NCBI GenBank assembly: GCA_027886175.1
Contig: JAJNNQ010000040.1
Location: forward strand, 23,146,001 to 23,210,000
DNA length: 64,000 nucleotides
From: Phylloscopus collybita
Taxonomy: Eukaryota; Chordata; Aves; Passeriformes; Phylloscopidae
Reading direction: 5' to 3'
Under the pieces are notes generated by a model. The model made no database searches and had not been told where the DNA came from. It saw nothing but the letters and a program-made list of their open reading frames with translations. Below, piece by piece: positions 36,101-48,400 of this stretch (position 1 is its first letter; every line of letters begins with the position of its first letter). Position numbers and translations under genes: made by a program.

Positions 36101-36381
36101 ACTATTTTCTTTTGCTTATTATGTCGAAACTTATTTTGGGAGGTAAAGTTCCCTGATTAACTCATTTAATATTTGTATATTATTTACATTTCAAGACTGT
36201 GAAGACTCTAATTTTCACAACTATTTTTATGGTTGCATGTTAATTAGAAGAGGAACAGAATTTCTTAAAGAGGTTTTTTGTCGTAGATTTTTGACTTGGT
36301 TGGGGTTTTTTTCTGTTTTTGTTTTGGTTGGGTATTTTTTTTTGGTGGCGGGGACTTTTTCTTTTCTTTTTTTTTTCTTTT

Positions 36382-36422
<41 letters not shown>

Positions 36423-39400
36423 GGGTGCTTGGCTGTTCTAGTTTCCTTTTATGTCTTTCTGGGTTTTTATTAATTTGGGAATTTTCCTGATTTATTAATG
36501 AGGAGCAAGAGCTCTGTGTATAGTGAATGTGGCACATATAAAGCATGGCAGACATTGAGGGCAAGCCAGAAAAAAAAAAGTAGCCCTTCCAAAATATCCT
36601 GTACAGATATATTATTATATTACATGACACCAATGCTATTAGCTTTGAGGAAGTGCTGAGGTCATGCAGCAGTGCCCAGTTCTCATCAGTTCTTGAGGGA
36701 TTATGCTATTTCCTAACCCTACATAAAAGTGAACAGAGGTGGGTTTTTTCCCTTCTTCTACCTGCTGCCACAGGCCAAGGGCAGCATGTGGGTACCCTGA
36801 CTTACTACAGCCATAGGAGGCCACCTCAGTGGGGAAGTCTGAACTTCCCATGGCTTTTCGGTCTGTAGCTGGAGGGAAGGTACTTCTTCGACCTCTCAGC
36901 ATGAGGAAGGAAGCCCTTTGGCCTCAAACAGAGCTGGGACTCAGGGTGGATGCTTGGTTCTGGACAAGCCTTCTAGACTGGAGCCTACGTGGGCAGTGCT
37001 GTCCATAGACTGTGATAGCCCAGCTGTGCTAGCAGCTTTTTGCTGGCCCATCCTCATGGTGTATTGCAGAATGCTCTGCAGATGAGAAGTGTCTCAGGCT
37101 GGATTTAGCAGCCATTCAGAGAGGTTGTATTGAAGATTTACTCAAATATACTTATTTCATTGAGGATTAATAACACCAGAAGTTTGTGGAGGTCATTAAG
37201 TGTGAAGTGGGTTTGACACGGTTTAAATACTTCAACATATTTGTATGTATTTCACAATTCTGAGGTACGTGGAGAAAGTGTTAAAAGTATGCGTTCTAAA
37301 AGCATTCCACAAAAAAACCCAAGAAAATAAAGATTCTTGCCACTAATTCTGTTACCAGAAACCGTGATCTCCCTTTTCCAGCTGATGCAATAAGACCAAA
37401 ATGCAATAAAAGCACTGGGAAAATGGACTGAACTAAAGCAAGAGCTTTTGCATCAAGCCCTGCCAAATGGGTGTGAACTGGAAAATTTCCAGTCCATTTT
37501 GTTGCTTAACTGCTTGCATTTTGGTCTCTGTTCTGCAGCGTCCCAGAAGTGTCTCTGCTTTGAACGATCAGTGTGTTGACAACCTGATACTTGTCTCTGT
37601 ATCCTCTCTGTTCAAGTACTGTAATAGTAGCTTCATTTGAAAAATTTCCTGGTAGGCAGACTTACCAAATCTCTGTGAATTTCAGTTTATGCTGTGGCTG
37701 GTTGCAAACTGGCATCTGCCAGTTTGCAATGGCTTCAAGATTTAATTCAGTTCATAAGAAATTATATATTCCTTATCCATTATTAATTGAAGATATTGGT
37801 TCACAGACACAGAGCTGGACTTAGGGACACAGAGCTTCAACATGGAGAAGAGAAGAGAAGACTTCAGGGAGACCTCACTGCAGCCCTTCACTACCTTAAG
37901 AGGGCTGATGAAAAGAAGGGAGAGGGGCTTTTTATATGGGCAGATAGTGACAGGAAAAGGGGGGATGGTTTTAAACTGAAAAGTTAAAACTGGTTTTCAA
38001 ACTGAAAGAGGGCATGTTTAGCATAGATGCTAAGAAGAAATTCTTTAATCAGCAGGTGGTAAAGCACTGGAACAGATTATCCAAAGGCTGTGGATGCCCC
38101 ATCCCTGGAAGTTTCAAGGTCACTTTGGATGGGCCCTGAGCAACCTGCTCTAGTGAGTGGCAAGGGTTGGAAGCAGGTGAACTTTGATGTCCCTTCCAAC
38201 CCGAACTATTCTATGACACTATGATTTAGAGCTACTGCCATAGTAATGTCAAGTACTTTTGCAGTAGAACTGTCTCAGACTTCTAACACTGAAAGGCCTA
38301 GTTGACATGGCGCATTTTCAAATAATCCTTAATGCTAATAAATAAATACAAGCAAGATAACAGTTACTGCAATATGCATATCAACATCAGAAAAGAGAAT
38401 TATCCTTCTGCTAAGAGTATACTGCTGCCTTACTCTAGCTGCAGTGCTAAGTAGGGTAAGATCGTAAAATGCATTTTTCTGTGCACTTCCTCTCATTAAG
38501 TAGAACTGCTGGAAGAGTTGAGTATATTGATTGTGTCCTTTGAGATGCAGTCCCATGGCAGCTTAAGTGGCAGAGAAACTGGACTAACACGCTTCTCCCT
38601 GGTGCTGCTTTCAGTGTTCAGAGAATTACGTGATGAGGCAGGTCATGGAGCTGGCCTGATTGCTAACTCACTCCTTTGCTTCCTTCTGGTTAGCTTTCTG
38701 TCGAGTAAGTTCTGTGAGCTGAGCACGCATTCCGGAGGACAGACTAAGAGCAGGACTGCAGCAACCTGTGTTGAGATTGTCTAAAGGTGTGGTTTCACGT
38801 TATTCTTGATCTTGTCTCCTTGTGGGTTGCCTCATATCCTTTCCTCTTCCGGTCAGGGTGGCTAAGGAATGTATTTCATGCTGGCTGGGCCAGCTGTTTG
38901 TGCTCTCAGTCTGATGTTTTTCAGATACGTTCAGTTTACAGGAAGGTTTGAAAACGTTCTCTGAGTTTTGCTGTGTATTACAACAAGAACTTGAAGACTT
39001 CTCATCATCTGAAAGTTCAGAGATTCTGCCACTTGAATTTAAATTTTTACTATATATTTGCTAGCAAATGAGTATTTGTGGTATGGTGTCCCACTCTTAG
39101 GGGCAGCACCAAAGATTAGTCCATTGTCTCCCAGTATACGCAACAGTAATGGGTTTTGAATAAAGATGTAGAGTGAAAAGGAAGATAGAGATGGGTTAAA
39201 GAGGGTGAAAGAGGGAAAAAGGAAGAGAGATCAGCAGTCCTGGCTCCAGCATTGATCCAGCTGATGGTGTGACCAAGGTCCTGGGATGCACATGCACCTG
39301 GGCTATGTGGGGGTACCTTTAATTTTTCTCTGCCATGGAGATAAGTTTCTCACTTTCTATGCAAATTAGTTATCATGCTCAGTCTCTTCTTTTAGACCTC

Positions 39401-42400
39401 TCTGGAAATGGGTAAGAGGGCTTTGGAGATCTTTGGTGGTCTTGTTCCCCCCCGCCCCGCTATAGTCTACGCTCACTTCTTGACCTCATTCACACACTGT
39501 ACTGTGTTGTGCTTATCTCCAGGAGCCAGAGCAAGGACACTTGTCCCGGAATAGTGCTGCCCTACCTCTATATGGCCCCCTTCTCCAGCCACATCCTGTT
39601 CTTTCTCACAACAATCCTTGGTTGGCTCCGCAGTTATCTGGCTGTTGGTGTTTGGAGACATGCACATTAGTCCCCTTATCTTCTAGGCTGCTACACATGG
39701 ATAGCAGAGTTCAGCAGCCTATGCTGTTAAGCTGTTATCACTTTTGGCATGCTTTTGGTCTGTGCCAATGAGCAGAGCCTCAGCAGCATTCCCAGTGGCC
39801 TGTCTGAAGGGAGCAACCCGAGGCTAGGAGAATTTAAGACTGATGTAAACCATTCCAAGCCACTTGGTCCTCATGCAGAAGTGGGACCTGAGGCATCTTT
39901 AATTGGTCAGCATTGCTATACTGGTTTCCTGGTTTAGGTGTAACAAGTGTGCTTCTTTGAAGCTTTTGTTCAGAGCTGAGGAAGTGCAGTTGCACTGTCA
40001 TATCTATCCAGGAAGATGGGTTAAAGATACTGCATTTGTGAATGGACATTTTCAGCAGATATCTTAGCTTCCAAATTCACAGTCTTTCTTGAGGCCCTTA
40101 AAATGAATGAAGGGCAATGAGTAGCTCTTGCAAGTCTTAGGCCTCAATGGTCATTCAGCAAATAACCTGCTAATACGTGCTGTTTGTTGAAAAAGAATCC
40201 TTCAGATTCACCATATAGAACTAGAATGCAAATACAGCATTTGTGCATTTTTTCCAGCATGGATCATCAATTTCTTTGTATCTGCAGGAAATACACAAAA
40301 TGTCATGAATGAATAGGATGTAAAATTCTCACTTTCTATTTTAATACATTTGATTTTTCAGTCAAACTATAATGCATAACTCAGAGAGCACATCTCACTT
40401 CTTTTCTTTGATAAAATATATAGTATTTGTCAGTTATTAATTTATGCTTAAATTTAATTGCCCCGCACTTATATTGAAAAGCCGCTGGTGTTTTAAATGA
40501 AGGTTGACTGCAAAAGAAACATGAAATTTCAGGAGTTTCGTTTTTGGCTTATGCTGTTGTAAATTATTTGGTCTATGCTGGCAGAGTTGTTTCCTAGAGT
40601 TTGTGGCTTAATTTGCTGGGCTTTATATCCAGGTATTTTTGGATAAATCTCTGTGAAAGAGTGGTTTACTCTGCTAAAAATGAATGTGTGAGTAGGTGGT
40701 GGCTGTTGTTACTTCTTTTACTCCAGCGTCTCAAGTGTTTCTTCATCCTAAATGTTTCTTTTTCTCTTCTATAGAGAAGATGAAGAGCCTGAAGCACAAG
40801 AATTTAAGTGTTTATATGATACAAATGCAAACTGAGCTAGGTTTCCTACCAGTTGTGTGGATTATTTAGTTTGTATAAAGCTGAATATCTATTTTGATGG
40901 CAATTACTCAGATTTACATCTGTGTAGCTTTCCTGTTCACATCAATAATTGCTGTAGAAAAAAAAAATAATTCTGTTTTTAGCATAAATTACTGTTACCT
41001 TTACCATTTCAGCACTGCAGGCTGAATGGAGGTTGTTGAGTGTTGAATATCGCAGTGAGATCATGTATACTGAGTTATTTTAATTAATTGGTACTAGAAC
41101 ACTTGGAATATTAACTGAATTCCAGAAGTTACTTGGAATAAAAGTATTTTTACCTGTACATAGAATACAGAAAGAATGGGAATATAAGATTAAGCAAATC
41201 ACGAATTTTATATGCAAATGGTAATTCTTGCCACTTTGGCTCAATTAACCTATGCTAATCATCAAACTTTCTCTTACCCCACTGATTTAGGCATTTGGAA
41301 TTGATTAATTCATAAGGTTCTTCTAATGTCATTTCCTTGGATTAGTTGTGCACTAGCTAGTGTCAGGTTTTGCTGTCTACTGGGATTTAAAAAAAATATG
41401 GGTGGTGGATTAGTTTGTAGACTATTTTCTCAAGTAAAATGTTTACTTATGTTTCTATTTTGTAGTCCTTGTTCTTACTCAAAAATATGATGCAATGCAA
41501 AACACTTAAAACCTCATTTGTAGAGCTAGTTCTGCTTCTAAAGTGCTGCTGGTACAATATATGTTTTTTTTCTGTATGTGGTGTTCAGCATCGTCCTAGC
41601 TTGGTGAATATCCATATAGAAATATTTCAGAATTGAGTTCAACATTTACAGTGCTCCAAGTGCTTTATCTTGAAGTCTTTTATCTTGCTTCTGCCAGCCG
41701 TGATGCTGGCCATTCCCCTTCGTGGGTAATGTACTTACTTAAGGATTTCATCTATAGAGGCAAAAGCACTTTATGGAGGGAACAGATAGCCATCATCATC
41801 ATTTTAAGGAGACTGAAAGCAGAAGGATGGAGAGTAAATGACTTGCCTGAGGTTTGGCAGTAGACCGTAGCTAAAGGTGAGGAGAGAACTCAGCTTTCCT
41901 GAGTTTGAGAGCTGCTGGCTACATCAGATGCACTGCTATTGTGATCACTGGTGATTTTGATATGACTCATTTCTGTTGAGACAAGAACCTCCATGATAGT
42001 TAACATAAAATCTAAAATTTAAAACATTCTTACACAGTGGTTGGATATTAAATTGTACTGCAGTAATTCAAAATTAATGCTGTAGCCTTATAAAAGTAGT
42101 TTTTGATACTAGAATCATATGCAGACATGGGTTGCCTTTGGAAATAAAGTCTGAGCATCTTTTATTAATACAGAGAGTGACAAGCAACAGTAATCCAAGG
42201 CTGTTCCTTTTCTGTTAGACTGAATTGAATGAGAATGGAATCATAGCTATCTCAGGCCACCTGGAATTGCCACTGACAAAGCCAAATGCTTATCATATCT
42301 GTTTAATCTCGTTTTGCAACAATTAGCAGCAATCATGTCAAGCGTTAAAGAATTTAACTCAGATGAGTCATATCCGTTTTCTGTTGGGGGATGCAATAGT

Positions 42401-45400
42401 GCAGTTACTTGTGAGCCTGGGCAGTCTGTGCTGCCTTAGAGGCAGATGGTGGTGGTGTGAGCAGTAGTATTTTCTGTATTAATTTGCAAATTAGTAGCTG
42501 CTTCTCAGGAATTTTGAGTGTGATTTTTCCAGTAACTTAAATACCAAGTTACTACTTACGTGCACACGTGTGGTTATTTTGGTAGAAAGCTAGTGTGGGA
42601 GGTTTTGTCCTCCTTAATAAGAATAATTTGTGTATCACCTCCTCTCCCCTTTCTTTACTGATACTTTCACTGTTACTCTGGCACTCTTGAAAGGTGAGGG
42701 GTAGCTCTGTGGTCTGTGCTCCAGTAAGTTAGAGCAGAGAGTCATAGCTCAAATTGTGAAATTAATTTCAAACTTGGTCTGTGCAAAAGGGAGATGAGTT
42801 TCAGCTAAATAAAGCAGGCAGCCTGGATGAATCAGTGTCTGTCTGAACTTTTATCCTAGACTTGTGTAATTGCTGTCCTTGGGAACTGGTGAGAGCTGAA
42901 GTTTACGAAAGGACAGCCATTCCACACTTTCTTGTGCTTGGCAACAATACTGTAATCTTGTAACTTGTATGTCTGCAACTGTAGACAAGGCTGCAACTTT
43001 GCTTCTTTCTGCTGGAGATAAACTCCTCATCTTTGTTACCTTCTAACAGGGCCCTTTAAGGGGCCCTTTAAATTTTTATAAGTATTTGAGGCTTTTGTGT
43101 TACATGGCGAGATTACGTAAATCCACGCTGTGGAGTGCTTTGCAAAGCGGGACACTGATTCCGGCTCTATCTTTTGTGAATTGTAGCAATAGAAGAACAT
43201 TATAGTGCCGTCTGCAGTGTTAGTGACATACAACTAGCTTCATGGGGGTTGCTTTTTTTAATTTCTGAATACTCTAACTATAGTCTCATCTTTAAATGTA
43301 AGACTATTTTCTGTGTGAAGTTGATACTTTTTTTGCAGCATCTGTGGTGGAGCCCAGGGAATCCTTCAAACTAGGTTTAATCAGGTGTGTTTTGTTTACG
43401 CTGCACTTCACCCGTGTTGACTGAAGTAAATTGATTTGTGTGGTTGAGTGCTGTGTGTACGTTTTTATTTTTTTTTCCTGCTAAATTGCAAGAAAGGCTG
43501 CGTGCAAATGTTGTACTTGTGACTTGCCAATCACTGAGCTCTGACCAAGCCCTGTGAAGGTTGTCTTACCTACTTTCAAATAATGTTTGACTTGAGAAGC
43601 CTTAGTAGCAGTGTTACGTGGAAAAGCCGGCTTAACTGTAATTCTACAGCTTGCTTTGTTGAAAGAAAGTGGTGGTGGTGGTTTCTTTTTTGTTTTGGTT
43701 TTATTTTGTTTTTTAAAGGAAGAGCTGGAAATGGATAAAGGTATGTGAGGTATGGAAACATATATGTCTTTCTGTTTTTTCAAGGATTTCTTTGAAATAG
43801 AAGGTAAATAGACCTTGTAAGGTGCAGATGAGTAGGAAAACGATGTAATCTTTTGAATTTAAACAACAAATATTTAGGACATTGCAAATAGACAATAAAT
43901 AACAATAAATTTGTGTGCTAGCAATGATAAATTCATTGCTTGTGCTCACAGGGAAGGAACATGCATTGCTACCCAGAAATCTGTGAGCAAGGAAACATTG
44001 ATGAACTAGTGATTATACAGGTTTGTTTTGGGAAATATTGCTCAGTGCAGTCACTAGAACAATTTTAAAATCAAATTAATAGGCAGAGACACAAAATGAC
44101 TAAATGCTGCAACATATGCTTATTTTTTAATCTATTAGGGTGTATAACAGAGGTTAGAGCTGTTATGAATTACTGAAAACCTCAAAGGAGTAATAAATAA
44201 ACTGGTCAGGAATCACAAGAAAAGAAGTAAAGGAAATACTATTTGAGTTATTTGCTGTATAACTGTGATGTGGCATATCTTTACAACATGCATCTCTGCT
44301 CATCACACTTGAAAAACTGAATTTGGGTCTTGGTGGAAGACACATACAAGACAAAACCGAATTATCAGAATCATTCATGGAATTGTTTCTATGCAGATGG
44401 AGACTGACTAGATAGGGTCTTTTCAGAAGAAAAACAAAGGGAAAGGCCATGTGATCTACAATCAGGAATAGAAAGGAAAGATTTATTAAGGAGCAATAAC
44501 ACATTTTTTAATTTTTGACTTTCTAATTCTTATCTGTAAGCAGCTTTAGAAGAAGTTAAAAGAAGCATTTTTCCATACAAGGATGTAGTTAAATAGCCTT
44601 CAAAAGGACTAACATTCCTGAGGGATGGGTTTACTAAGACCTATTATATATTGTGTACACATGAAATTACTTGGAAACTCTTCGGGTTGTTGAATTTCCA
44701 GACGCTTTGGAATGTACCGTGTGGTTCTACGCTTGCTTTTTCTTTTCTTTTCCTTTTTGTGAAAATTTGTGCACTTTTTAATAGAAGGTGTTTTTTATCA
44801 GAAAACATGGCATGTCAATGTTCAAAGCTTTCAGACAATTGGTTTTCTCAGTGCCTTTCTGTTAATGAGAAAACATTGGACACAGCAGTGAAACTGCTAC
44901 AATGTAGAGATTTTTGTGGAGGGGGTGGTGAGAACCAGGAGTGGTAGGCATTTTTTTTTTTTTTGATTATTGTGAAATTTGGGGTTTGAGATTATCAAGT
45001 CATGTATTATTTATGAAGAATAGGGTTGGGGTTTTTTTAGAATGAAAATATTTCCATGACTAAATAAAGACATTTAACAAATGTGTTTGTTTACATCTTT
45101 TAGAAAAATTCTGAATCTAAATTCTCAGAAGTTTTGGAAGATTCCCATTTTTTTACAGGCATTCCAGATGCTGTTCATCATAATCTTGAAGTGCTTGTAT
45201 TTATTTTTCAGGCTGTACTTGCTATTCAGGGATCTTCTAAGTTTAAACCATTTTTAGTATCACTGGACTGGAAAACAGTAACTCTCGTGACTTGAAAATA
45301 ATGTTATAAGAAATATTTCTGCATTTTTGTATTAGACGCACTTCCAGAGTCTTTTCAGTGGCTTAATGGGCCTGGCTCTGGCCTTCTTGAGGAGGGTCTA

Positions 45401-48400
45401 AGCCTGTCTGAGACATTTACCTCCTCTTGGTTCAGGCCACATTTCTACTAAAACCTATGTAAAAACGAGCAAGCTTCTTAAGAAGACATTGGCAGGATTA
45501 ACTAAAAAGGGGAAGAGCTTTCAGCTGGCATAAAGGCACCCTAAGTAAAAATCCTTCCAGAAAATGTGTGCTATTTATTAACAGAAATTTTAAAGTAATC
45601 CACAGCAGGTGCATTGCTAAGAAGATGAAGAAATGGAAGAAAGTTCTTCTTCCTCCCTTTGGACGAAGAACTTTTGTCCAGATGGGGAAACAAGTTAGAA
45701 ATGTGTAAAAAGGCATATAAGCCTTAGTAAGACAGTTTCCAAAAGAGTTTGAGTAATATTTGCTGAAGACTGCTTTTTTTTGGTGCATGACTTCTGGCTT
45801 TAGCTGACGTTGGCAGCGTTGTAGTGGGAGATTATATTGGTATTACATTAGGGCAAATAGGTTAAAATATAAATAAAGAACACATCATTTAGACTCATGG
45901 GTAAAATCTGGCATCAAGGAGTAATTGAAGGGGTTTTTTTGTAGAAGGAAATCACTCTTCTTATGAGGCTGTACTCTAAGGGTAATCCATTTAAGACAGT
46001 ATATTGAGATGTCAAAAAGCGTTTGGTGGGATACTTTACCGAATACTCTTAAAGGGACAAAATGGTTGGAAATTACATCCTTAAGTGGACTCTTAAAGGA
46101 AAGGAACAGAAGAAAAGTTTTGCAATGAAGCAAGGTTGCCAGTAGAAAAACAGGCTATTAAAAGGATTGTTCTGTACTTCCTTTTTTTTTTGAACTGGGC
46201 TTTTCAAAAGTTTCAGAGCTGACCTGGAAATTTCTTTCTGGTGAAAAGGGTGGTGGTAACATTTGCTAATGTTCAGGCTTGTCAAAACTTGAAAGAGTAG
46301 GCAGTAAAGAATTGCAGAAGGTTTTATGGTACCAGACAAATGAGCAGGTAAAGGACAGCTGAAGTTCAGTGACAGTGAATGCAATGTAACATACATGAAG
46401 AAAAACAGCTCTATAATATTGCTCACATAATATTGAACACTAATATTCAGCTTTCTAGGTATCTCAACATTTTTCCGTAAATGCGTGCAGATTGTTTAAC
46501 AAAGCTCAGTCTTTACTTGCACCAATTCTTACCATCTCTGCTCTGTGGCCTGCTGGCTTCTGGCAGAGAAGAAATATTGAGTTAAACAGAGTTTTGATCT
46601 GATTCCTCCAAATACTGCAATGAAACCCAGACTTTGTTTTTGAAGCTTGGAGGTGGATTTGCCTAGACATTTTTGTCACAGTGAGCTGAGCAAAGAAACC
46701 AAATATATAACTGGGTTATAAGTGAAAATAGATTTAAGGGGGGGGGGACCAAACAAAACCAACAAACAACCAAACCACCAAACCCAGGAGAAAAAAAAAA
46801 ACCAAAAAAACAACTGGAAGACTCCTTAGGTGGAGAAAACTTCAGGTCACTAAGTCAGAAATAAACAGAACAGGAAAGACAAAAATAAAAAGAACTTTTT
46901 ATCAGCTTTTTCTCCTGGCAGCCCTGTCCTTAAGGCGGATTGTTGTTTCCTTCCTTGGTTTTAATGTTCTCTGCAACTATTGAGCTGTAGTAAACTCTAC
47001 AGTTCACTTAGACTTTAGGAAAGTTTTCCACCACCCCTGAGACCTGGCTGTTTTGTTTTCATAGGACTCTCCTTTCTTCTCTGAACTTTTCTGTTGGCAC
47101 ACCTGTGTTCTTACAAGTTCTTTTTTCTTGGGTGGGCTCAGTCACTTATCCAAGAGGGAAGGTGATGGAAGTCACTTCTCCAGAGATGAAAGTCTCCTCT
47201 TTCATCTTGCATCTCAAAGACACATAACATGGAAACATAAACCAAAATAATCACACAAATACCATCACATCCTTTATGTATCTATCTATCTGGGTTTTGA
47301 GATCCTGTCCAGTATCCTGTCCTTGCTTCCTTAAGATCCTGTCCAGGCCAAAGATGTGTCTGGTCTTCTTTGAAAAAAGATTCAATGATGAAGATCCTCT
47401 GAACTAAACCTCTAAATGTAGAAGTACTGGTTTGCTACAGCTTGGGTTGTTTTCATTGACTACTTCTGCTGTTGTGTCTGTGGACTGCTTAAACAACCTT
47501 TGGTACAGATCCTAATTCTAGCCTTGTAGTGTGCTCCAGCCTTCAACTGAGCTTCAGTAGTTATCCCATTGAGGCTGAATATTTTTTCTGATGCAAAGTT
47601 CAGAGTTAAGGTAGTCTTTAGCATTTGGTGTTATTGGTACTAGGGAGGCTGTTTCACTAGGACTGATACAGATGCAGTGACTCTGAACATATTGAGGTTA
47701 TTTTTGAATAAATGGCTCTTTGTTTGCTTGTCATCTTTTATTCTTGCCTGATCCTGAGTTCCTCCCACATGCATCAAGCTGAGAGTGGGTTTTTTGAATT
47801 GTTGGGGGTTGGAATCATGTGATAACATTACAATCCTGTTTTGGTCCAAGAGGGAATAGATTTTTTGGAACTCAAGCTTTCTTCTGTTTTCTTTTTCTTC
47901 ATCAGAAAGACTTGCTGCATTTTTTCAGTTTTCTTCAGATCATTGACACAGTAATGTAGATTTTGATGTGTAGTTTTATGTGTTAATTCCTATACAACCC
48001 TTTATTGTTTGTCATCTCTATCTTCCTGTCTCATTCCTTTTCTAACAGCTGTTATAACTTTCTTTGTGTTACCAGTTCATTGCCAGCTCCTGCTGTTTTA
48101 TTTTGGTAATTGCCTTCAGCGTGTCTCCCATCAGTTTTTGATTACAGAAGCAAGAGGTTCTTTTCCCTTCACATCTTCGAGGCATAGTGCAGACAAAAAG
48201 GCCAGAGTTTCACTTGGAGAATCTTGAGTACTGTTGTTGTAACAAGAAAAGTAACTTATTTTTCTCTCCTTGTTGCTTGGATGGTTCTACTTGGTGAAGT
48301 ATTGTGTTTGATTTTGTGAGAATGATCTGAGCCAGTTAGCTACAAAAGTTGGCAGGAATCAATTTGCTCAAGTTTTACTGAGGAGCACCTCGATGTATTG

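Noticed and set aside
44163..46426. Several minus-strand frames of about 80 to 117 codons in MAP3K5 intron 1
   Set aside because: Phe/Leu/Ser-rich translations of A-rich DNA, without domains; treated as chance.
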